Below the pieces are notes generated by a model. It made no database searches. It worked only from the letters and a program-made list of their open reading frames with translations, and was not told the DNA's origin. A program made the position numbers and the translations under genes. Source: Merdibacter massiliensis (GTDB lineage: Bacteria; Bacillota_I; Bacilli_A; Erysipelotrichales; Erysipelotrichaceae). From it: a stretch of 64,000 nt of DNA. Numbering within the stretch: the first letter of the stretch is position 1; the number at the start of each line of letters is the position of its first letter. Positions 43,066 through 52,398 of the stretch are shown piece after piece. The stretch spans positions 1 to 64,000 of the forward strand of contig NZ_LT699726.1 of the NCBI RefSeq assembly GCF_900155395.1. The letters are read 5' to 3'.

Positions 43066-43398
43066 GTGCAGATTAAACATGAAACGCTTGGTGAGATCAT
43101 CAAGAATGCCCGCATGAAAGCAGATATTACGGTCGAAGATCTGGCTACCAAGGTCGGAGTAACCGAGAGATTTATATATCGTATCGAGAACGAAGGCAAA
43201 AAGCCCAGCTACGACATTCTCTACAAGCTGATTCGGGAACTGTCCATTTTACCCGATCAGATTTTCTTCCCAGAAAAGCAGATTGAGGATTCCGAAATGG
43301 AAAACCTTGTCCGTATGCTGTATAACTGCGATGAGCGTTCTATGCAGATCATCAAGGCGACAGTTAGGGCGGCCTTGGACAGCCAGCCCAGAGAGTGA
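43066..43398 (+). CDS. XRE-family regulator
   Basis: 110 residues from GTG 43066 (AGAGGTG upstream). HTH at residues 7-60 (LGEIIKNARMKADITVEDLA, GVTERFIYRIENEGKKPSYD) and a helical tail. It is the only plus-strand gene in the cargo region, and lies tail to tail with the Cys-rich gene across a shared terminator. Similar small XRE regulators control Tn916-type accessory genes; the target here is unknown. Confidence 0.85.
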   Translation: MQIKHETLGEIIKNARMKADITVEDLATKVGVTERFIYRIENEGKKPSYDILYKLIRELSILPDQIFFPEKQIEDSEMENLVRMLYNCDERSMQIIKATVRAALDSQPRE

Positions 43399-43401
43399 AA
43401 A

Positions 43402-43444
43402 AGAGCCGATGCCCGTGGGAAATTCTCACAGGTTCATCGGCTCT
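43402..43444. terminator. Bidirectional terminator between the XRE and Cys-rich genes
   Basis: AGAGCCGATG and CATCGGCTCT form a perfect 10-bp stem located between converging genes. Confidence 0.7.
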
Positions 43445-43448
43445 GCGT

Positions 43449-43622
43449 CTATGCGTCTGGCTCTTTGATGACAACGATATGTAATTGTTTCGCCTGGATT
43501 AAGCTCTCTCGTTTGCACTTTGGGCAGTAGAGAGGATAATTGATTAAAACCGTATCCTCCCTGATTCGATCACGGGTTTTATTCCCGCAGACGGGACAAT
43601 AAACCCACTCTGTTTGCTGCAT
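43449..43622 (-). CDS. Cysteine-rich KTR-domain protein
   Basis: 57 residues from ATG 43622 (RBS GGAGGTG). Two zinc-knuckle pairs, YCPVCGNKTRDRIRED and LYCPKCKRESLI, contain the KTR-like NKTR motif. The family is frequent next to Tn916-like elements; function unknown. Last gene of the FtsX-exporter transcription unit, 81 bp after a membrane protein. Confidence 0.8.
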   Translation of the reverse strand: MQQTEWVYCPVCGNKTRDRIREDTVLINYPLYCPKCKRESLIQAKQLHIVVIKEPDA

Positions 43623-43703
43623 GGGAATCACCTCCATTCTCCTGTTTTCAAGACATGGCCGAGGGCTTGCTGCTCTGCAAGCCCGCCGGCGTGTCTTTTT
43701 TAT

Positions 43704-44123
43704 TTATTCTTCCTTTTCCCGGAATCCCCAAGCCTCAAAATCCGTATCGTCTTCCTCCGGCTCCACCTCTTCCATAAAGGTGGAGTCAGGGGCCTCTGTC
43801 GAGGCGTTGAGCATATAGGGCGTGACCTGTACCGGCATCTCGTTCTTGAGCGCCAGCACCTTGGGGGCTGCCTTGCCGCAAAACACCATGGCGGCGGCAA
43901 AGGCGAAATACTGCACACAGCTTGTAAGATAGAGATTCACAATGGCCAGTTCATTTCCCTGCACAGGAACGCCCTGCTCAAGCTGCCGGGAGATATTTTG
44001 GTGGCAGGCTACCAGGGAAACAAAAGCCGTAATCAGCAGCACCGCCGCAAGAACATAAAATGCAACGGAAAGGATAGTCCCTTTTTTCGAGGGCTTTGTG
44101 ATTGGATTGCTGTCCATCTCCAT
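43704..44123 (-). CDS. Small membrane protein of the FtsX-type exporter operon
   Basis: 139 residues from the ATG that overlaps the ATPase stop codon (TGATG; GGAGG 8 nt upstream). Two hydrophobic segments (GTILSVAFYVLAAVLLITAF and YFAFAAAMVFCG) and an acidic C-terminal tail. No family recognised. Position suggests an accessory subunit of the transporter. Confidence 0.7.
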   Translation of the reverse strand: MEMDSNPITKPSKKGTILSVAFYVLAAVLLITAFVSLVACHQNISRQLEQGVPVQGNELAIVNLYLTSCVQYFAFAAAMVFCGKAAPKVLALKNEMPVQVTPYMLNASTEAPDSTFMEEVEPEEDDTDFEAWGFREKEE

Positions 44124-44827
44124 CAATGCGCCCTCCTTTCACTGCGGGGAGCGTTGTTTCTGCGGGATTGAGGCTGGGCGGCTCCATCTTGAACGCGCTC
44201 TAGCACCTGCAGCTCACCCTTTCTCAGCCGGAACACCACATCGGCCTGCTTCGCAAGTTCATTGGAGTGGGTAACGACCACCACACACTTGTTCATCTTG
44301 TGGGCGCTCTCTTTGAGAATATCCGTGATGTCCTGGGCGGTGTCCTCGTCCAGATTGCCGGTAGGCTCGTCCGCCAGGATCACTGGGGCCTCACTTGCCA
44401 GGGCACGGGCGATGGCCACACGCTGCTGTTGGCCACCGGAGAGTTTCAGTACATTGCGCTTCGATTCTTCTTTCGTCAGGCCCAGCCGCTCCAAAATGGG
44501 CAGCGGCGGCAGCTTGGAAGTCAGCGACACATTCTCCGTGGGAGTCAAGTAGTCGATGAGGTTGTATGCTTGGAAGATAAACGCCACATGGTTTTTCCGA
44601 TGGTCGGAAAGGCCCGTCTTGGCAATATCCTGCCCGTCAAAGTAAATCTGGCCGCTACCGGGGCTGTCCAAGCCGCCGATCAGGGAGAGCAGGGTGGTTT
44701 TGCCGCAGCCGGAAGGCCCCAGGATGGCGTAGAGTTTGCCCTGTTCCATTTCGGCGTTGACGCCTTTTAAGACTTTCTTTTTATTATCGTAGGAATATCC
44801 CACTTGCTTGATTTCCATGATACTCAT
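44123..44827 (-). CDS. MacB/LolD-type ABC ATPase
   Basis: 234 residues. Walker [10 protein letters not shown], signature [16 protein letters not shown], Walker [14 protein letters not shown], switch histidine in [13 protein letters not shown]. The extra charged tail ([15 protein letters not shown]) is unusual. It powers the FtsX-like permeases encoded upstream, forming a mechanotransmission-type system such as those that protect against antimicrobial peptides. RBS GAGG. Confidence 0.93.
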   Translation of the reverse strand: MSIMEIKQVGYSYDNKKKVLKGVNAEMEQGKLYAILGPSGCGKTTLLSLIGGLDSPGSGQIYFDGQDIAKTGLSDHRKNHVAFIFQAYNLIDYLTPTENVSLTSKLPPLPILERLGLTKEESKRNVLKLSGGQQQRVAIARALASEAPVILADEPTGNLDEDTAQDITDILKESAHKMNKCVVVVTHSNELAKQADVVFRLRKGELQVLERVQDGAAQPQSRRNNAPRSERRAH

Positions 44828-44867
44828 AGTGATTACCTCATTTCGTTATTTTAGGGGGTGGATGGTC

Positions 44868-46142
44868 TTATTCCATCTGCGACAAAATCTGCTTGGGCTT
44901 CAGCCGCATGGTGGAGATACTGGACACCAGCACCGCCGCCACCAGCAAAATGCCGCCCACGATAGCCACCAGCATGAAATGCTCCGGCGTGACGATGACA
45001 TTCTCCGCCGCCTTGCCGAACAGCGTACCCAGGGCGCCGGCCACTTGCTTACTGGATAGGTAGGCCAGCGGGAATGCCACCACCGCGATCAGCAGGGTTT
45101 CCAGCACATACTGGAGAATCACCGCAGGCTTGGCGATTCCAACGGCCAGCAAAATCCCGGTTTCTCTCTTTCGACTGCGGATGGACATGGAGAGGATGAG
45201 AATTATCAAAACCATGCTCACAGCCGTGATGACAACGATGAGGGTAGTAATCAGGGTGCCGGTGTCAGAAAGGGCGCTGGAGATATTCTGATATACCTCG
45301 TCGTTGGCGGTAATGATAAAGTTATCCCAGTTAATAGAATCAATATGTTGCACGTTCTTTATTACATTGTCTAATTGAGCAGCGTCCTCCACATAGAAAA
45401 AGGCTCTTTCAATTCCATCATCTGAGTAATTTACTGCCAATGCCTCCATAACATTGTTACTACAGAAAGCATATTGATTATAGTCCCAATAGGTAGACGC
45501 ATCGTACATATTTATTGTGTCGTCCTTGTCCGCCACAATGTCAAATACGCCTATAAGTTCCATCTCAACCTCTGGATCGTTATATTCAGGGTTAATAATA
45601 CCTGTAATTTTGTCTCCTATTTTTAACCCGTTTTTTTCAACGCTCTCCCGGCTGAGAATAACTCCATCTGTAACATCCTCTGTAATGTGAGAACCTTCAA
45701 CAAGCTCAAATCGCCCGGATACAAATAAACTGTTAAATTCAGAATTATATGCGCCATAAGCATAATAGGCGAATCCGTCTGGGCTAAGGCTAAGATTATT
45801 TCCTTCTTCATCGTACAGGGTAGGCACACCGCCATTTGACGCATCGTACCCAGTGATACCTTCCACCGAAGCGATTTTTTGAATCATATCTTTAGTGATG
45901 AGTTCTTGCGTACTATAAGTACCATCACTGTCATTTGCCCAACCACCAGTAGATAAGTTTCTCTCCACCGTGAAGCTGGCCCCGGTGGTTCCCCGGACTT
46001 CCTCAGCCTGTTCCTCCTGGGCGTCGGCTATGGCAAGCCCGGATAACACCAGGGTGGTAATAGCCAGGAGCAGGAAGAACACCAGCAGCGTCTTTTTCCA
46101 TTTTCTTGCGGTATGTAAAACCGCTCGTATTCCTAAATTCAT
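44868..46142 (-). CDS. FtsX-like permease, tandem copy A
   Basis: 424 residues: one N-terminal membrane helix (KTLLVFFLLLAITTLVLSGLA), a MacB-like extracellular domain (about residues 40-275) and three C-terminal helices (VVITAVSMVLIILILSMSI and on). The first 70 and last 150 residues are almost the same as in copy B, but the extracellular part is only loosely similar. The DNA of the middle is visibly more AT-rich than the ends, which points to a mosaic gene. Confidence 0.9.
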   Translation of the reverse strand: MNLGIRAVLHTARKWKKTLLVFFLLLAITTLVLSGLAIADAQEEQAEEVRGTTGASFTVERNLSTGGWANDSDGTYSTQELITKDMIQKIASVEGITGYDASNGGVPTLYDEEGNNLSLSPDGFAYYAYGAYNSEFNSLFVSGRFELVEGSHITEDVTDGVILSRESVEKNGLKIGDKITGIINPEYNDPEVEMELIGVFDIVADKDDTINMYDASTYWDYNQYAFCSNNVMEALAVNYSDDGIERAFFYVEDAAQLDNVIKNVQHIDSINWDNFIITANDEVYQNISSALSDTGTLITTLIVVITAVSMVLIILILSMSIRSRKRETGILLAVGIAKPAVILQYVLETLLIAVVAFPLAYLSSKQVAGALGTLFGKAAENVIVTPEHFMLVAIVGGILLVAAVLVSSISTMRLKPKQILSQME

Positions 46143-46154
46143 ATTGCGCCTCCT

Positions 46155-47432
46155 TTACTCCATCTGCGCCAAGATCTGCTTTGGCTTTAGCCGCATAGTC
46201 GAGATACTGGACACCAGCACCGCCGCCACCAGCAGGACGCCGCCCACGATAGCCACCAGCATGAAATGCTGCGGCGTGACGATGACGTTTTCCGCCGCCT
46301 TGCCGAACAGTGTACCAAGAGTGCCGGCAATCTGTTTGCTGGAGAGGTAGGCCAGCGGGAAGGCCACCACCGCGATCAGCATAGTTTCCAGCACATACTG
46401 GAGAATGACCGCAGGCTTGGCGATACCCACCGCCAGCAAAATCCCAGTTTCTCTTTTTCGGCTGCGGATAGACATGGAGAGGATCAGGATAATCAGCACC
46501 ATGCTCACAGCAGTAATGACAACAATGAGGGTGGTAATCAGAGTGCCGGTGTCGGAAAGAGCGCTGGAAATATTTTGATATACCTCGTCATTGGCGGTGA
46601 TGATAAAGTTATCCCAGTTAATCGAGGATATGTTCTGTACCTCAGCTATCACGTTATCCAACTGTGCTGCATCTTCTACGAAAAAGTGGGCCTCTTGGAG
46701 TTTGCTCCCATCTTCATAATTAACAGCCATTTCTTTCATTGCATTGTAGCTGCAAAAAGCATAATCGGCATAATCCCATAGTGTAGAAGCATCATACATG
46801 GTCGCCTCATCATTTTTATCGGCAACGATATCAAAAAAACCTACTATCTCCATATCAACTTCTGGATCGCCATTATTCGGATCATTGATTCCGGTAACTT
46901 TATCACCAATTTTTATCCCATTCCGTTCAGCGTTTTCTTTGCTAATGATAAGGCCGTTTTTTACATTTTCTGTAATATGAGAACCTTCTACCAGTTCAAA
47001 TCTTCCGGATGAAAAAAGTTGGTTGTATTCAGTATTTATTGAACCATAGGTATAATAACTGTTGATAACATTTCCATTAACAAGTTCTTCACCAGTTTCA
47101 TTATAATAGCTCGGCATAGAGACAACCGCTGCATCATATCCTGCAACTCCATCTACTGAGGAAATTTTCTGAAGCATTTCTTCGGATATAAATTCCTGCG
47201 TACTATAAGAACCACTATTGCCGCTGGCCCAACCGCCAGTAGATAAGTTTCTCTCCACGGTAAAGCTGGCCCCGGTGGTTCCCCGGACTTCCTCGGCCTG
47301 TTCCTCCTGGGCGTCGGCTATGGCAAGGCCGGACAGCACCAAAGTGGTAATGGCCAGGAGCAGGCAGAACACCAGCAAGGTCTTTTTCCATTTCCGTGCG
47401 CTATATAAAATCGCTCGTATTCCTAAATTCAT
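46155..47432 (-). CDS. FtsX-like permease, tandem copy B
   Basis: 425 residues with the same architecture as copy A, 12 bp upstream of it. Both share N-terminal QEEQAEEVRGTTGASFTVER and the segment NFIITANDEVYQNISS onward. The extracellular middle differs (for example MPSYYNETGEELVNG) and is AT-rich. The pair could form a heterodimer or act as alternative partners of the single ATPase. RBS AAGGAGG. Confidence 0.9.
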   Translation of the reverse strand: MNLGIRAILYSARKWKKTLLVFCLLLAITTLVLSGLAIADAQEEQAEEVRGTTGASFTVERNLSTGGWASGNSGSYSTQEFISEEMLQKISSVDGVAGYDAAVVSMPSYYNETGEELVNGNVINSYYTYGSINTEYNQLFSSGRFELVEGSHITENVKNGLIISKENAERNGIKIGDKVTGINDPNNGDPEVDMEIVGFFDIVADKNDEATMYDASTLWDYADYAFCSYNAMKEMAVNYEDGSKLQEAHFFVEDAAQLDNVIAEVQNISSINWDNFIITANDEVYQNISSALSDTGTLITTLIVVITAVSMVLIILILSMSIRSRKRETGILLAVGIAKPAVILQYVLETMLIAVVAFPLAYLSSKQIAGTLGTLFGKAAENVIVTPQHFMLVAIVGGVLLVAAVLVSSISTMRLKPKQILAQME

Positions 47433-47447
47433 ATCACCTGCACCTCC

Positions 47448-48788
47448 TTAACTCATTTGCGACAAGATACTCTTGGGCTTCATCTTCATGATCGGGTAGG
47501 CCGCCAGTGCGGTAGAGGCCACACACAGCACCATGCCAAAAGCCCAAACCATAGCGTAATCCTCGGCGGAAACAGCCACCTCGATCTCGGCAAGGCCCAA
47601 ATCCTCGGTGGGTTCTTCTTCCACAGCTTCGCTTTCCCCGGTCAAGTCCACCGTTTCATAGGTTTCGCTTGTCACCTGGGAGAGCAGACTGCTCCCGATC
47701 TGATGGGAAATGGCTGTGCTGGTGCCGAAGGAAATGAACAGGGCGATGGCCGCCACAAGGATCACTTCCAGCAGGTATTGCAGCAGCACCGAGCCTTTGG
47801 AAATGCCCATGGCCAGATAGACGCCGGTTTCATGGATTCGTCCACGGAGCCGCAGCGTCAGGAACAGGGCCAGCACCAGGAAACAGATTACCGATACCAC
47901 AGCGATGGCGATAAAGACGATGTTCTGCAAGCCCTCCAGGGATTCCTTGGCGTTCTGATAGTCGTTGTCGTAGCGGGTCAGGGTACAGCTCTCCCAATCC
48001 ACGCCATCCAGTTCCTGCACATCGGTCATAATGCGCTCCAGTTCGTCCGGGTCGTTCACATAGAAATCCCCGTACTGGACATTGGTGGTTCCCTCGGTGC
48101 CGTAGAGCAGGAAAGAGGCGGTGGAGAGGTCGGTAAACACAATGTTGTCGTAAAGGTCATAGGACGGGGCCATGCCGATGGAATCCTGCTCTTCCGTATT
48201 AGTGAAGATCCCGGCCACCGTCACGGGGATGGTCTTATCTTTGTCCTCCACATTCCCCAGCAGCATGGTGTCTCCCACAGACAGGCCGTTACGCTGGGCG
48301 AACTTCTCATGGATCATCACCTGGCTGCCGGTTTCAGTGGTGATGGGGCTGCCCTCCACCATTTCAAAGCCGCCATCGGTGAAATAGCTGTCCTCCTGGG
48401 AATTGGAGTTGGCTACCACCCGTCCGGCGTTCTCGTAGCCCTCCGGCACCTGGGCAGCGCCCTCGGTGTTGATTTCCAGAAGGTTCCCGTCTGCGTCAAA
48501 ATAAGTAGCATAGGTGTAGGAGCGCAGGGTGTACCTGCCACTCAAGCCATCCATAGCAAGAATTTGGCTTACCGTATCCTCCGGGATGCCGTTTTCCAGC
48601 GTCTTGGCGTTGATGGTGAAATAGCCCAGCAGGGCTTTTTTGATATTGGCGTTGGCCGTTTCCGTAGCCGATTGGATGGAAAGGCAGGTCAGCATCAGCG
48701 TAGCCATGACCAGCAGAAACGCCAGCAGTGTGAGGGTCTTGCCCTTTTTGCGGACGGAATACAGGCAGGCTCGTTTGCACAGGTTCAT
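47448..48788 (-). CDS. FtsX-like permease, divergent third subunit
   Basis: 446 residues with the FtsX topology but only distant similarity to the tandem pair. It has an extended loop between the last helices (GESEAVEEEPTEDLGLAEIE). First gene of the exporter operon; GAGG lies 11 nt upstream of its ATG. The promoter carries the 11-bp-spaced AGGTGGAGT repeats at 48924-48943. Confidence 0.9.
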   Translation of the reverse strand: MNLCKRACLYSVRKKGKTLTLLAFLLVMATLMLTCLSIQSATETANANIKKALLGYFTINAKTLENGIPEDTVSQILAMDGLSGRYTLRSYTYATYFDADGNLLEINTEGAAQVPEGYENAGRVVANSNSQEDSYFTDGGFEMVEGSPITTETGSQVMIHEKFAQRNGLSVGDTMLLGNVEDKDKTIPVTVAGIFTNTEEQDSIGMAPSYDLYDNIVFTDLSTASFLLYGTEGTTNVQYGDFYVNDPDELERIMTDVQELDGVDWESCTLTRYDNDYQNAKESLEGLQNIVFIAIAVVSVICFLVLALFLTLRLRGRIHETGVYLAMGISKGSVLLQYLLEVILVAAIALFISFGTSTAISHQIGSSLLSQVTSETYETVDLTGESEAVEEEPTEDLGLAEIEVAVSAEDYAMVWAFGMVLCVASTALAAYPIMKMKPKSILSQMS

Positions 48789-48909
48789 CTCACGGCCACC
48801 TCATTTCCTTGTCGTAAAACCAGTGGGTTCACTTGTGTACCTCCTAACGTAGTTTTTCGCCGGGGCTTTTCCCGCTCCGGTGGTGTCCCCGTCTGCCGGG
48901 AACACCCTT

Positions 48910-48950
48910 ATGGTACACTACGAAGGTGGAGTTGAGGTGGAGTGGAGATA
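48910..48950 (-). promoter_or_regulatory. Response-regulator box at the FtsX-exporter promoter
   Basis: AGGTGGAGT occurs at 48924-48932 and 48935-48943 on the plus strand, exactly 11 bp apart, with a partial third copy next to them. On the minus strand a -10-like TACCAT follows at about 48911-48916. The same repeat pair stands at the promoter of the regulator gene at 54428-55102, so that two-component system probably controls this exporter. Confidence 0.7.
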
Positions 48951-48969
48951 TTTTTTTGGTGGAGCTGGC

Positions 48970-49095
48970 GATAAGGTGTAAAAAATCGGCGGCCTTGATT
49001 GGTTCAAAGCCGCCGTATAGTCAAACGTAGGACGTGACGATTACCTGCTGAGCAACGGCTTTTTTCTTTTGCCGTCTGGCGGGGCAGATTAAAGC
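48970..49095 (-). repeat. Partial module-boundary repeat without a sigma gene
   Basis: GGCGGCCTTGATT...TCAAAGCCGCC (about 48989-49014) and a GGCTTTTTTCTTTTGCCGTC stretch match the outer parts of the repeats at 35870-35985 and 56120-56240. The sigma-like gene is missing here. Confidence 0.7.
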
Positions 49096-49115
49096 GATAT
49101 TCGTTTTTTTACATC

Positions 49116-49751
49116 TCAATCAACTCTTTTGCATTTCCAGTAAATGGTACACCATAAAAATAGACCTGCCAAAGTAATAATTCCTTTGTTCCATAGCCAA
49201 ATATTATTTTGATCTCCGGCAAATCGGATAAACAAATAGACATATTCTAACCCCGGAAATCTTAATAGGCTTCGCGTCAATAAGATTATCAGCCATATAA
49301 CCCCACAGACTAATGTTGCTATATGTTCTTGCCTACATATAATCCCTAACAAGGCACACAGCGATGATAAAAAGAATGTTGGTGGGAAATACAGCACAAT
49401 CAATTCCCATATTGGCATTTCGTATCGCATAACTGACGCGCCTGCCATGCTAAAAACCGCGAATAAACTGGATATTGCAAAAGCGATTATATAACGTAAC
49501 AATACCCATTTGAAAAGAGATTTGCTTTGTGCGGCAATAATATCAAAATTACTGTCTGCTCTCGTCTTTCCCCATTCACCAACAACGATTGTGACAAAAA
49601 ACGGGAATACCACTTCAAAGCTGACCGGATAAAAATCAAGCAGATTTCCGGCTATGATAGAAAGAACAATCATAGCAACCGTAAAGGCCGCTGATACGAT
49701 AAAGAAATTTATCCCGAAAATTTTTACTTCGCTTTCAATTCGCGCTTTCAT
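49116..49751 (-). CDS. ABC transporter permease, BlaI-controlled block
   Basis: 211 residues from ATG 49751 (MKARIESEV), which overlaps the previous stop codon (ATGA) and has GGAGG upstream. Six hydrophobic segments. No close family recognised; it pairs with the permease at 49748 and the ATPase at 50502. Last gene of the BlaI-M56-ABC group. Confidence 0.8.
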   Translation of the reverse strand: MKARIESEVKIFGINFFIVSAAFTVAMIVLSIIAGNLLDFYPVSFEVVFPFFVTIVVGEWGKTRADSNFDIIAAQSKSLFKWVLLRYIIAFAISSLFAVFSMAGASVMRYEMPIWELIVLYFPPTFFLSSLCALLGIICRQEHIATLVCGVIWLIILLTRSLLRFPGLEYVYLFIRFAGDQNNIWLWNKGIITLAGLFLWCTIYWKCKRVD

Positions 49752-50509
49752 TCTGACCTCCAAAACTTGTGTTTCAAAAACAGCAGGCTGCCAAACACAA
49801 GACCGCTTCCTACAAGGAAAAATCCATTTGCAATAACGCTCCCCATATCAACAAACGGCCATCTCGGATGCACCCATATCAAACGGACTAAATCGCCGGA
49901 AGTAATCAAGTAAAATGGCATTGCCTCTGCCGAGCCTACATAGGTGGCATTAAACCCAAACAATATTGCGGCCAGAATATAGAATAAGCGAATGTCAATC
50001 ATCCCCGGTAAGGCAATCGAGCAAAAGCTGACAAATAAACTCGTTGGAACTAAAGAAACAAAGATTGCTTTTATCAACGGGGCAATACATTCAATCAGGG
50101 AAATTTCAAATGGCGCAGCAATAAAATAAATTGTCGTGTTAAGTAAAAGAAAAATACACTGCATGGAGAAAACATATAGAAATCCGCCCAACAGCTTTCC
50201 CAACACATATTGCCATTTTCGTAAGGCCGATGACATCAGCAAAGATTTCATTCCTGTCTTAGTATCTATCGGAATACGTCCTGCCAATAAGAACATCAGA
50301 CCGAACAATAAAACAAGGCTGTCGAGGCTCACAATCCGATAAACAAAGTATGCTGGCTCATTCAAAAACTCCAACCGAGCTAAATTCCCAGCAGAGGGGA
50401 AATTGTCAAGTAAAGAAAGTGCCGTCGCTACAAGAAGTACACCCCATGTAACCAGACGCTTGAACTGCATTTTATATTCATAATGGAGAACAGAAAACAT
50501 TTTACGCAT
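49748..50509 (-). CDS. ABC transporter permease, BlaI-controlled block
   Basis: 253 residues from ATG 50509 (MRKMFSVLHYEYKMQFKRL), with GGAGGG upstream. Six membrane segments of ABC-2 type. It overlaps the ATPase gene by 8 bp and the next permease by 4 bp, so the three are one translational unit. Confidence 0.85.
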   Translation of the reverse strand: MRKMFSVLHYEYKMQFKRLVTWGVLLVATALSLLDNFPSAGNLARLEFLNEPAYFVYRIVSLDSLVLLFGLMFLLAGRIPIDTKTGMKSLLMSSALRKWQYVLGKLLGGFLYVFSMQCIFLLLNTTIYFIAAPFEISLIECIAPLIKAIFVSLVPTSLFVSFCSIALPGMIDIRLFYILAAILFGFNATYVGSAEAMPFYLITSGDLVRLIWVHPRWPFVDMGSVIANGFFLVGSGLVFGSLLFLKHKFWRSE

Positions 50510-51380
50510 GGGCTTTCCCTCCCATACAATACACATAAGCATCTTCCAAAGTCGCCGTGACAGGTGTGGCCTGTAAGAAAAGCCCGCTTTCGTCCATTAT
50601 TCGCGCAGTCAATCCGTGGCTCTCATATGTCGTCGATAATACTACCGATTTCTTTTGAAGCTCGATAAGCTGGTTTTCATTTTCTAAATGTAGGATTTTT
50701 ACCTTATCTTTTACCCGTTCCAATAAGGTGGCAGATGTGCCAGCATAAAATAGATGCCCTTTCCGCAGAACAGCAAGTTCTTCGCATAGCTGGTGAATAT
50801 CTTCGACAATATGTGTAGAAAGCAAAACGGTGCGGCCCTCTCTTGCATATCTTGACAATAGGCCGCGGAACCTCACCCGTTCTTCTGGATCAAGACCGGC
50901 TGTCGGTTCGTCAACAACAAGAATTTGAGGATTGCCAATTAGCGCCTGCGCGATGCCAACCCTCCGTTTCATGCCGCCTGAAAGCTGACCTATTTTGCGT
51001 TTGGAAAATTCCAACATTTCAACCTGTTCCAACACATTGCTGACAGCTTTTTTGTTATGAATGCCTTTGAGTTCTGCCATGTAATTTACAAAGTCAAATA
51101 CAGAAAGAGAGGGGTACATGGCAAGTTCCTGTGGCAAATATCCAACTCTTGCTCTGACCTCATTTCCCTGTTTCACGGTATCAAAACCGCAAATGCGGAT
51201 TGTGCCTGCTGATGGGGTTAATACCGTAACCAATGCCTTCATCAGCGTAGTTTTTCCAGCACCATTGTGTCCCAACAGGCCAAAAACACCGCTGCCAACA
51301 CGAAAGCTGACATCATCAAGGGCGGTAACGCCGTTCTTGTATTTTTTAGTAATGTGACTAATCTCAATGTTTGTATTCAT
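50502..51380 (-). CDS. ABC transporter ATPase, BlaI-controlled block
   Basis: 292 residues from ATG 51380 (MNTNIEISH), with GGAGGAG upstream. Walker A GHNGAGKTT, signature LSGGMKRRVGIAQA, Walker B ILVVDEPTAGLDP, switch histidine in LSTHIVEDI. It belongs to the ABC-2 ATPase group often linked to peptide or drug export. A BlaI-like dyad lies 17 bp upstream of the start. Confidence 0.92.
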   Translation of the reverse strand: MNTNIEISHITKKYKNGVTALDDVSFRVGSGVFGLLGHNGAGKTTLMKALVTVLTPSAGTIRICGFDTVKQGNEVRARVGYLPQELAMYPSLSVFDFVNYMAELKGIHNKKAVSNVLEQVEMLEFSKRKIGQLSGGMKRRVGIAQALIGNPQILVVDEPTAGLDPEERVRFRGLLSRYAREGRTVLLSTHIVEDIHQLCEELAVLRKGHLFYAGTSATLLERVKDKVKILHLENENQLIELQKKSVVLSTTYESHGLTARIMDESGLFLQATPVTATLEDAYVYCMGGKAHA

Positions 51381-51396
51381 ACGCTCCTCCATTTAA

Positions 51397-51408
51397 CTAC
51401 ATTCGTAG
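51397..51408. promoter_or_regulatory. BlaI-like operator upstream of the ABC ATPase gene
   Basis: CTACATTCGTAG is a near-perfect dyad of the TACA-N-TGTA type bound by BlaI/MecI repressors. It lies between the M56 gene and the ATPase start, with TATAAA about 6 bp upstream. Confidence 0.5.
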
Positions 51409-51432
51409 ATTTATAGGCTTTAATGATACGGG

Positions 51433-52398
51433 TTACTCATTGTAACCCGCACCATATTCTGTACCAGTATTATAGGCCGGATAAGGATAGAAATGTTCTC
51501 TGCTAAATTGTACGGAAAAAGCAACCGTAAGTATCAGAGAAACAGCCAGAATAGCCGTTATCATCCTGTCCCTGATCTTTGATGATTTTGTGGTGATCCG
51601 TTTGATTCTACGTTTTGTCAACACAAAACTGAGTGCGCCAATCCCTTTACCGGGTTTTGTAGCTTGAACCGTAGACAGTTCCAGCAGTCGGATAATAGCC
51701 GCAGCATATTCTGTTTCTGTGACTTTTCCCTGCGAAAATTTTAAGGCATTGCAATCGCAATCCGTTTCACAATGTAGTGAAAAATCTCCTTTAGCAATCC
51801 ACGCAAAAGGGTTGAGCCAGTTTAATATGCAAACATAATCATAGATACGCTCCAAAAGAATATGTTTCCGCTTAATATGGGTCAACTCATGGATAAAGAC
51901 AGCGGATAATTCGCCATCGGTCAGCTTTTCTATAACTGTTTTGCTCATGATAATTGCTGGGCGGATTGCGCCGGTAACGCAAATGGGGTTATCCAAAGTC
52001 CCCCAATATAGTGCAGGCACTTTTTTTAAGCCGACAATTTCCGCACATTGTAAGCAAAGAGCATTTAGACGCTCAGTGCTACATATCTGGTATCCTTTCA
52101 ATGCCCGCTTTGCCATTATAGAGCGTATCGTATCATAGACGAAAAGAATACCGCACCCACACACCCATACCCAACAGGCAATATAAAATCCATTTAACCA
52201 TTCCTGTGTTTCTGGTGATATGAGAAACACATCCGGTGAAAGGAATGGAACGCAAAAAAGGATCATACCGCAAAGCGGAAACCATAGCGGCAGCGTACAA
52301 CGCAGAATGTGATTGATAAAAAGAGATAAAACACAAAATATACCGCCAATAGCAGATACAAAAATAATCGCATTGAAAATGTTACCGAGTATCTGCAT
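51433..52398 (-). CDS. M56 metallopeptidase, BlaR1-like without penicillin-sensor domain
   Basis: 321 residues: four membrane segments and a zinc peptidase motif FIHELTHIKRKH (about residues 167-178). In BlaR1/MecR1 a C-terminal penicillin-binding sensor of about 250 residues follows; here the protein ends about 50 residues after the last helix (SREHFYPYPAYNTG). It could still cleave the BlaI partner, but the trigger must differ from classical beta-lactam acylation. It overlaps blaI by 17 bp. Confidence 0.88.
   Translation of the reverse strand: MQILGNIFNAIIFVSAIGGIFCVLSLFINHILRCTLPLWFPLCGMILFCVPFLSPDVFLISPETQEWLNGFYIACWVWVCGCGILFVYDTIRSIMAKRALKGYQICSTERLNALCLQCAEIVGLKKVPALYWGTLDNPICVTGAIRPAIIMSKTVIEKLTDGELSAVFIHELTHIKRKHILLERIYDYVCILNWLNPFAWIAKGDFSLHCETDCDCNALKFSQGKVTETEYAAAIIRLLELSTVQATKPGKGIGALSFVLTKRRIKRITTKSSKIRDRMITAILAVSLILTVAFSVQFSREHFYPYPAYNTGTEYGAGYNE

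Noticed and set aside
47457-48935. A 492-codon open frame on the plus strand
   Set aside because: It lies antisense to the well-supported FtsX permease at 47448-48788, is full of His/Gln/Gly runs typical of reverse frames of GC-rich genes, and has no domain or RBS.
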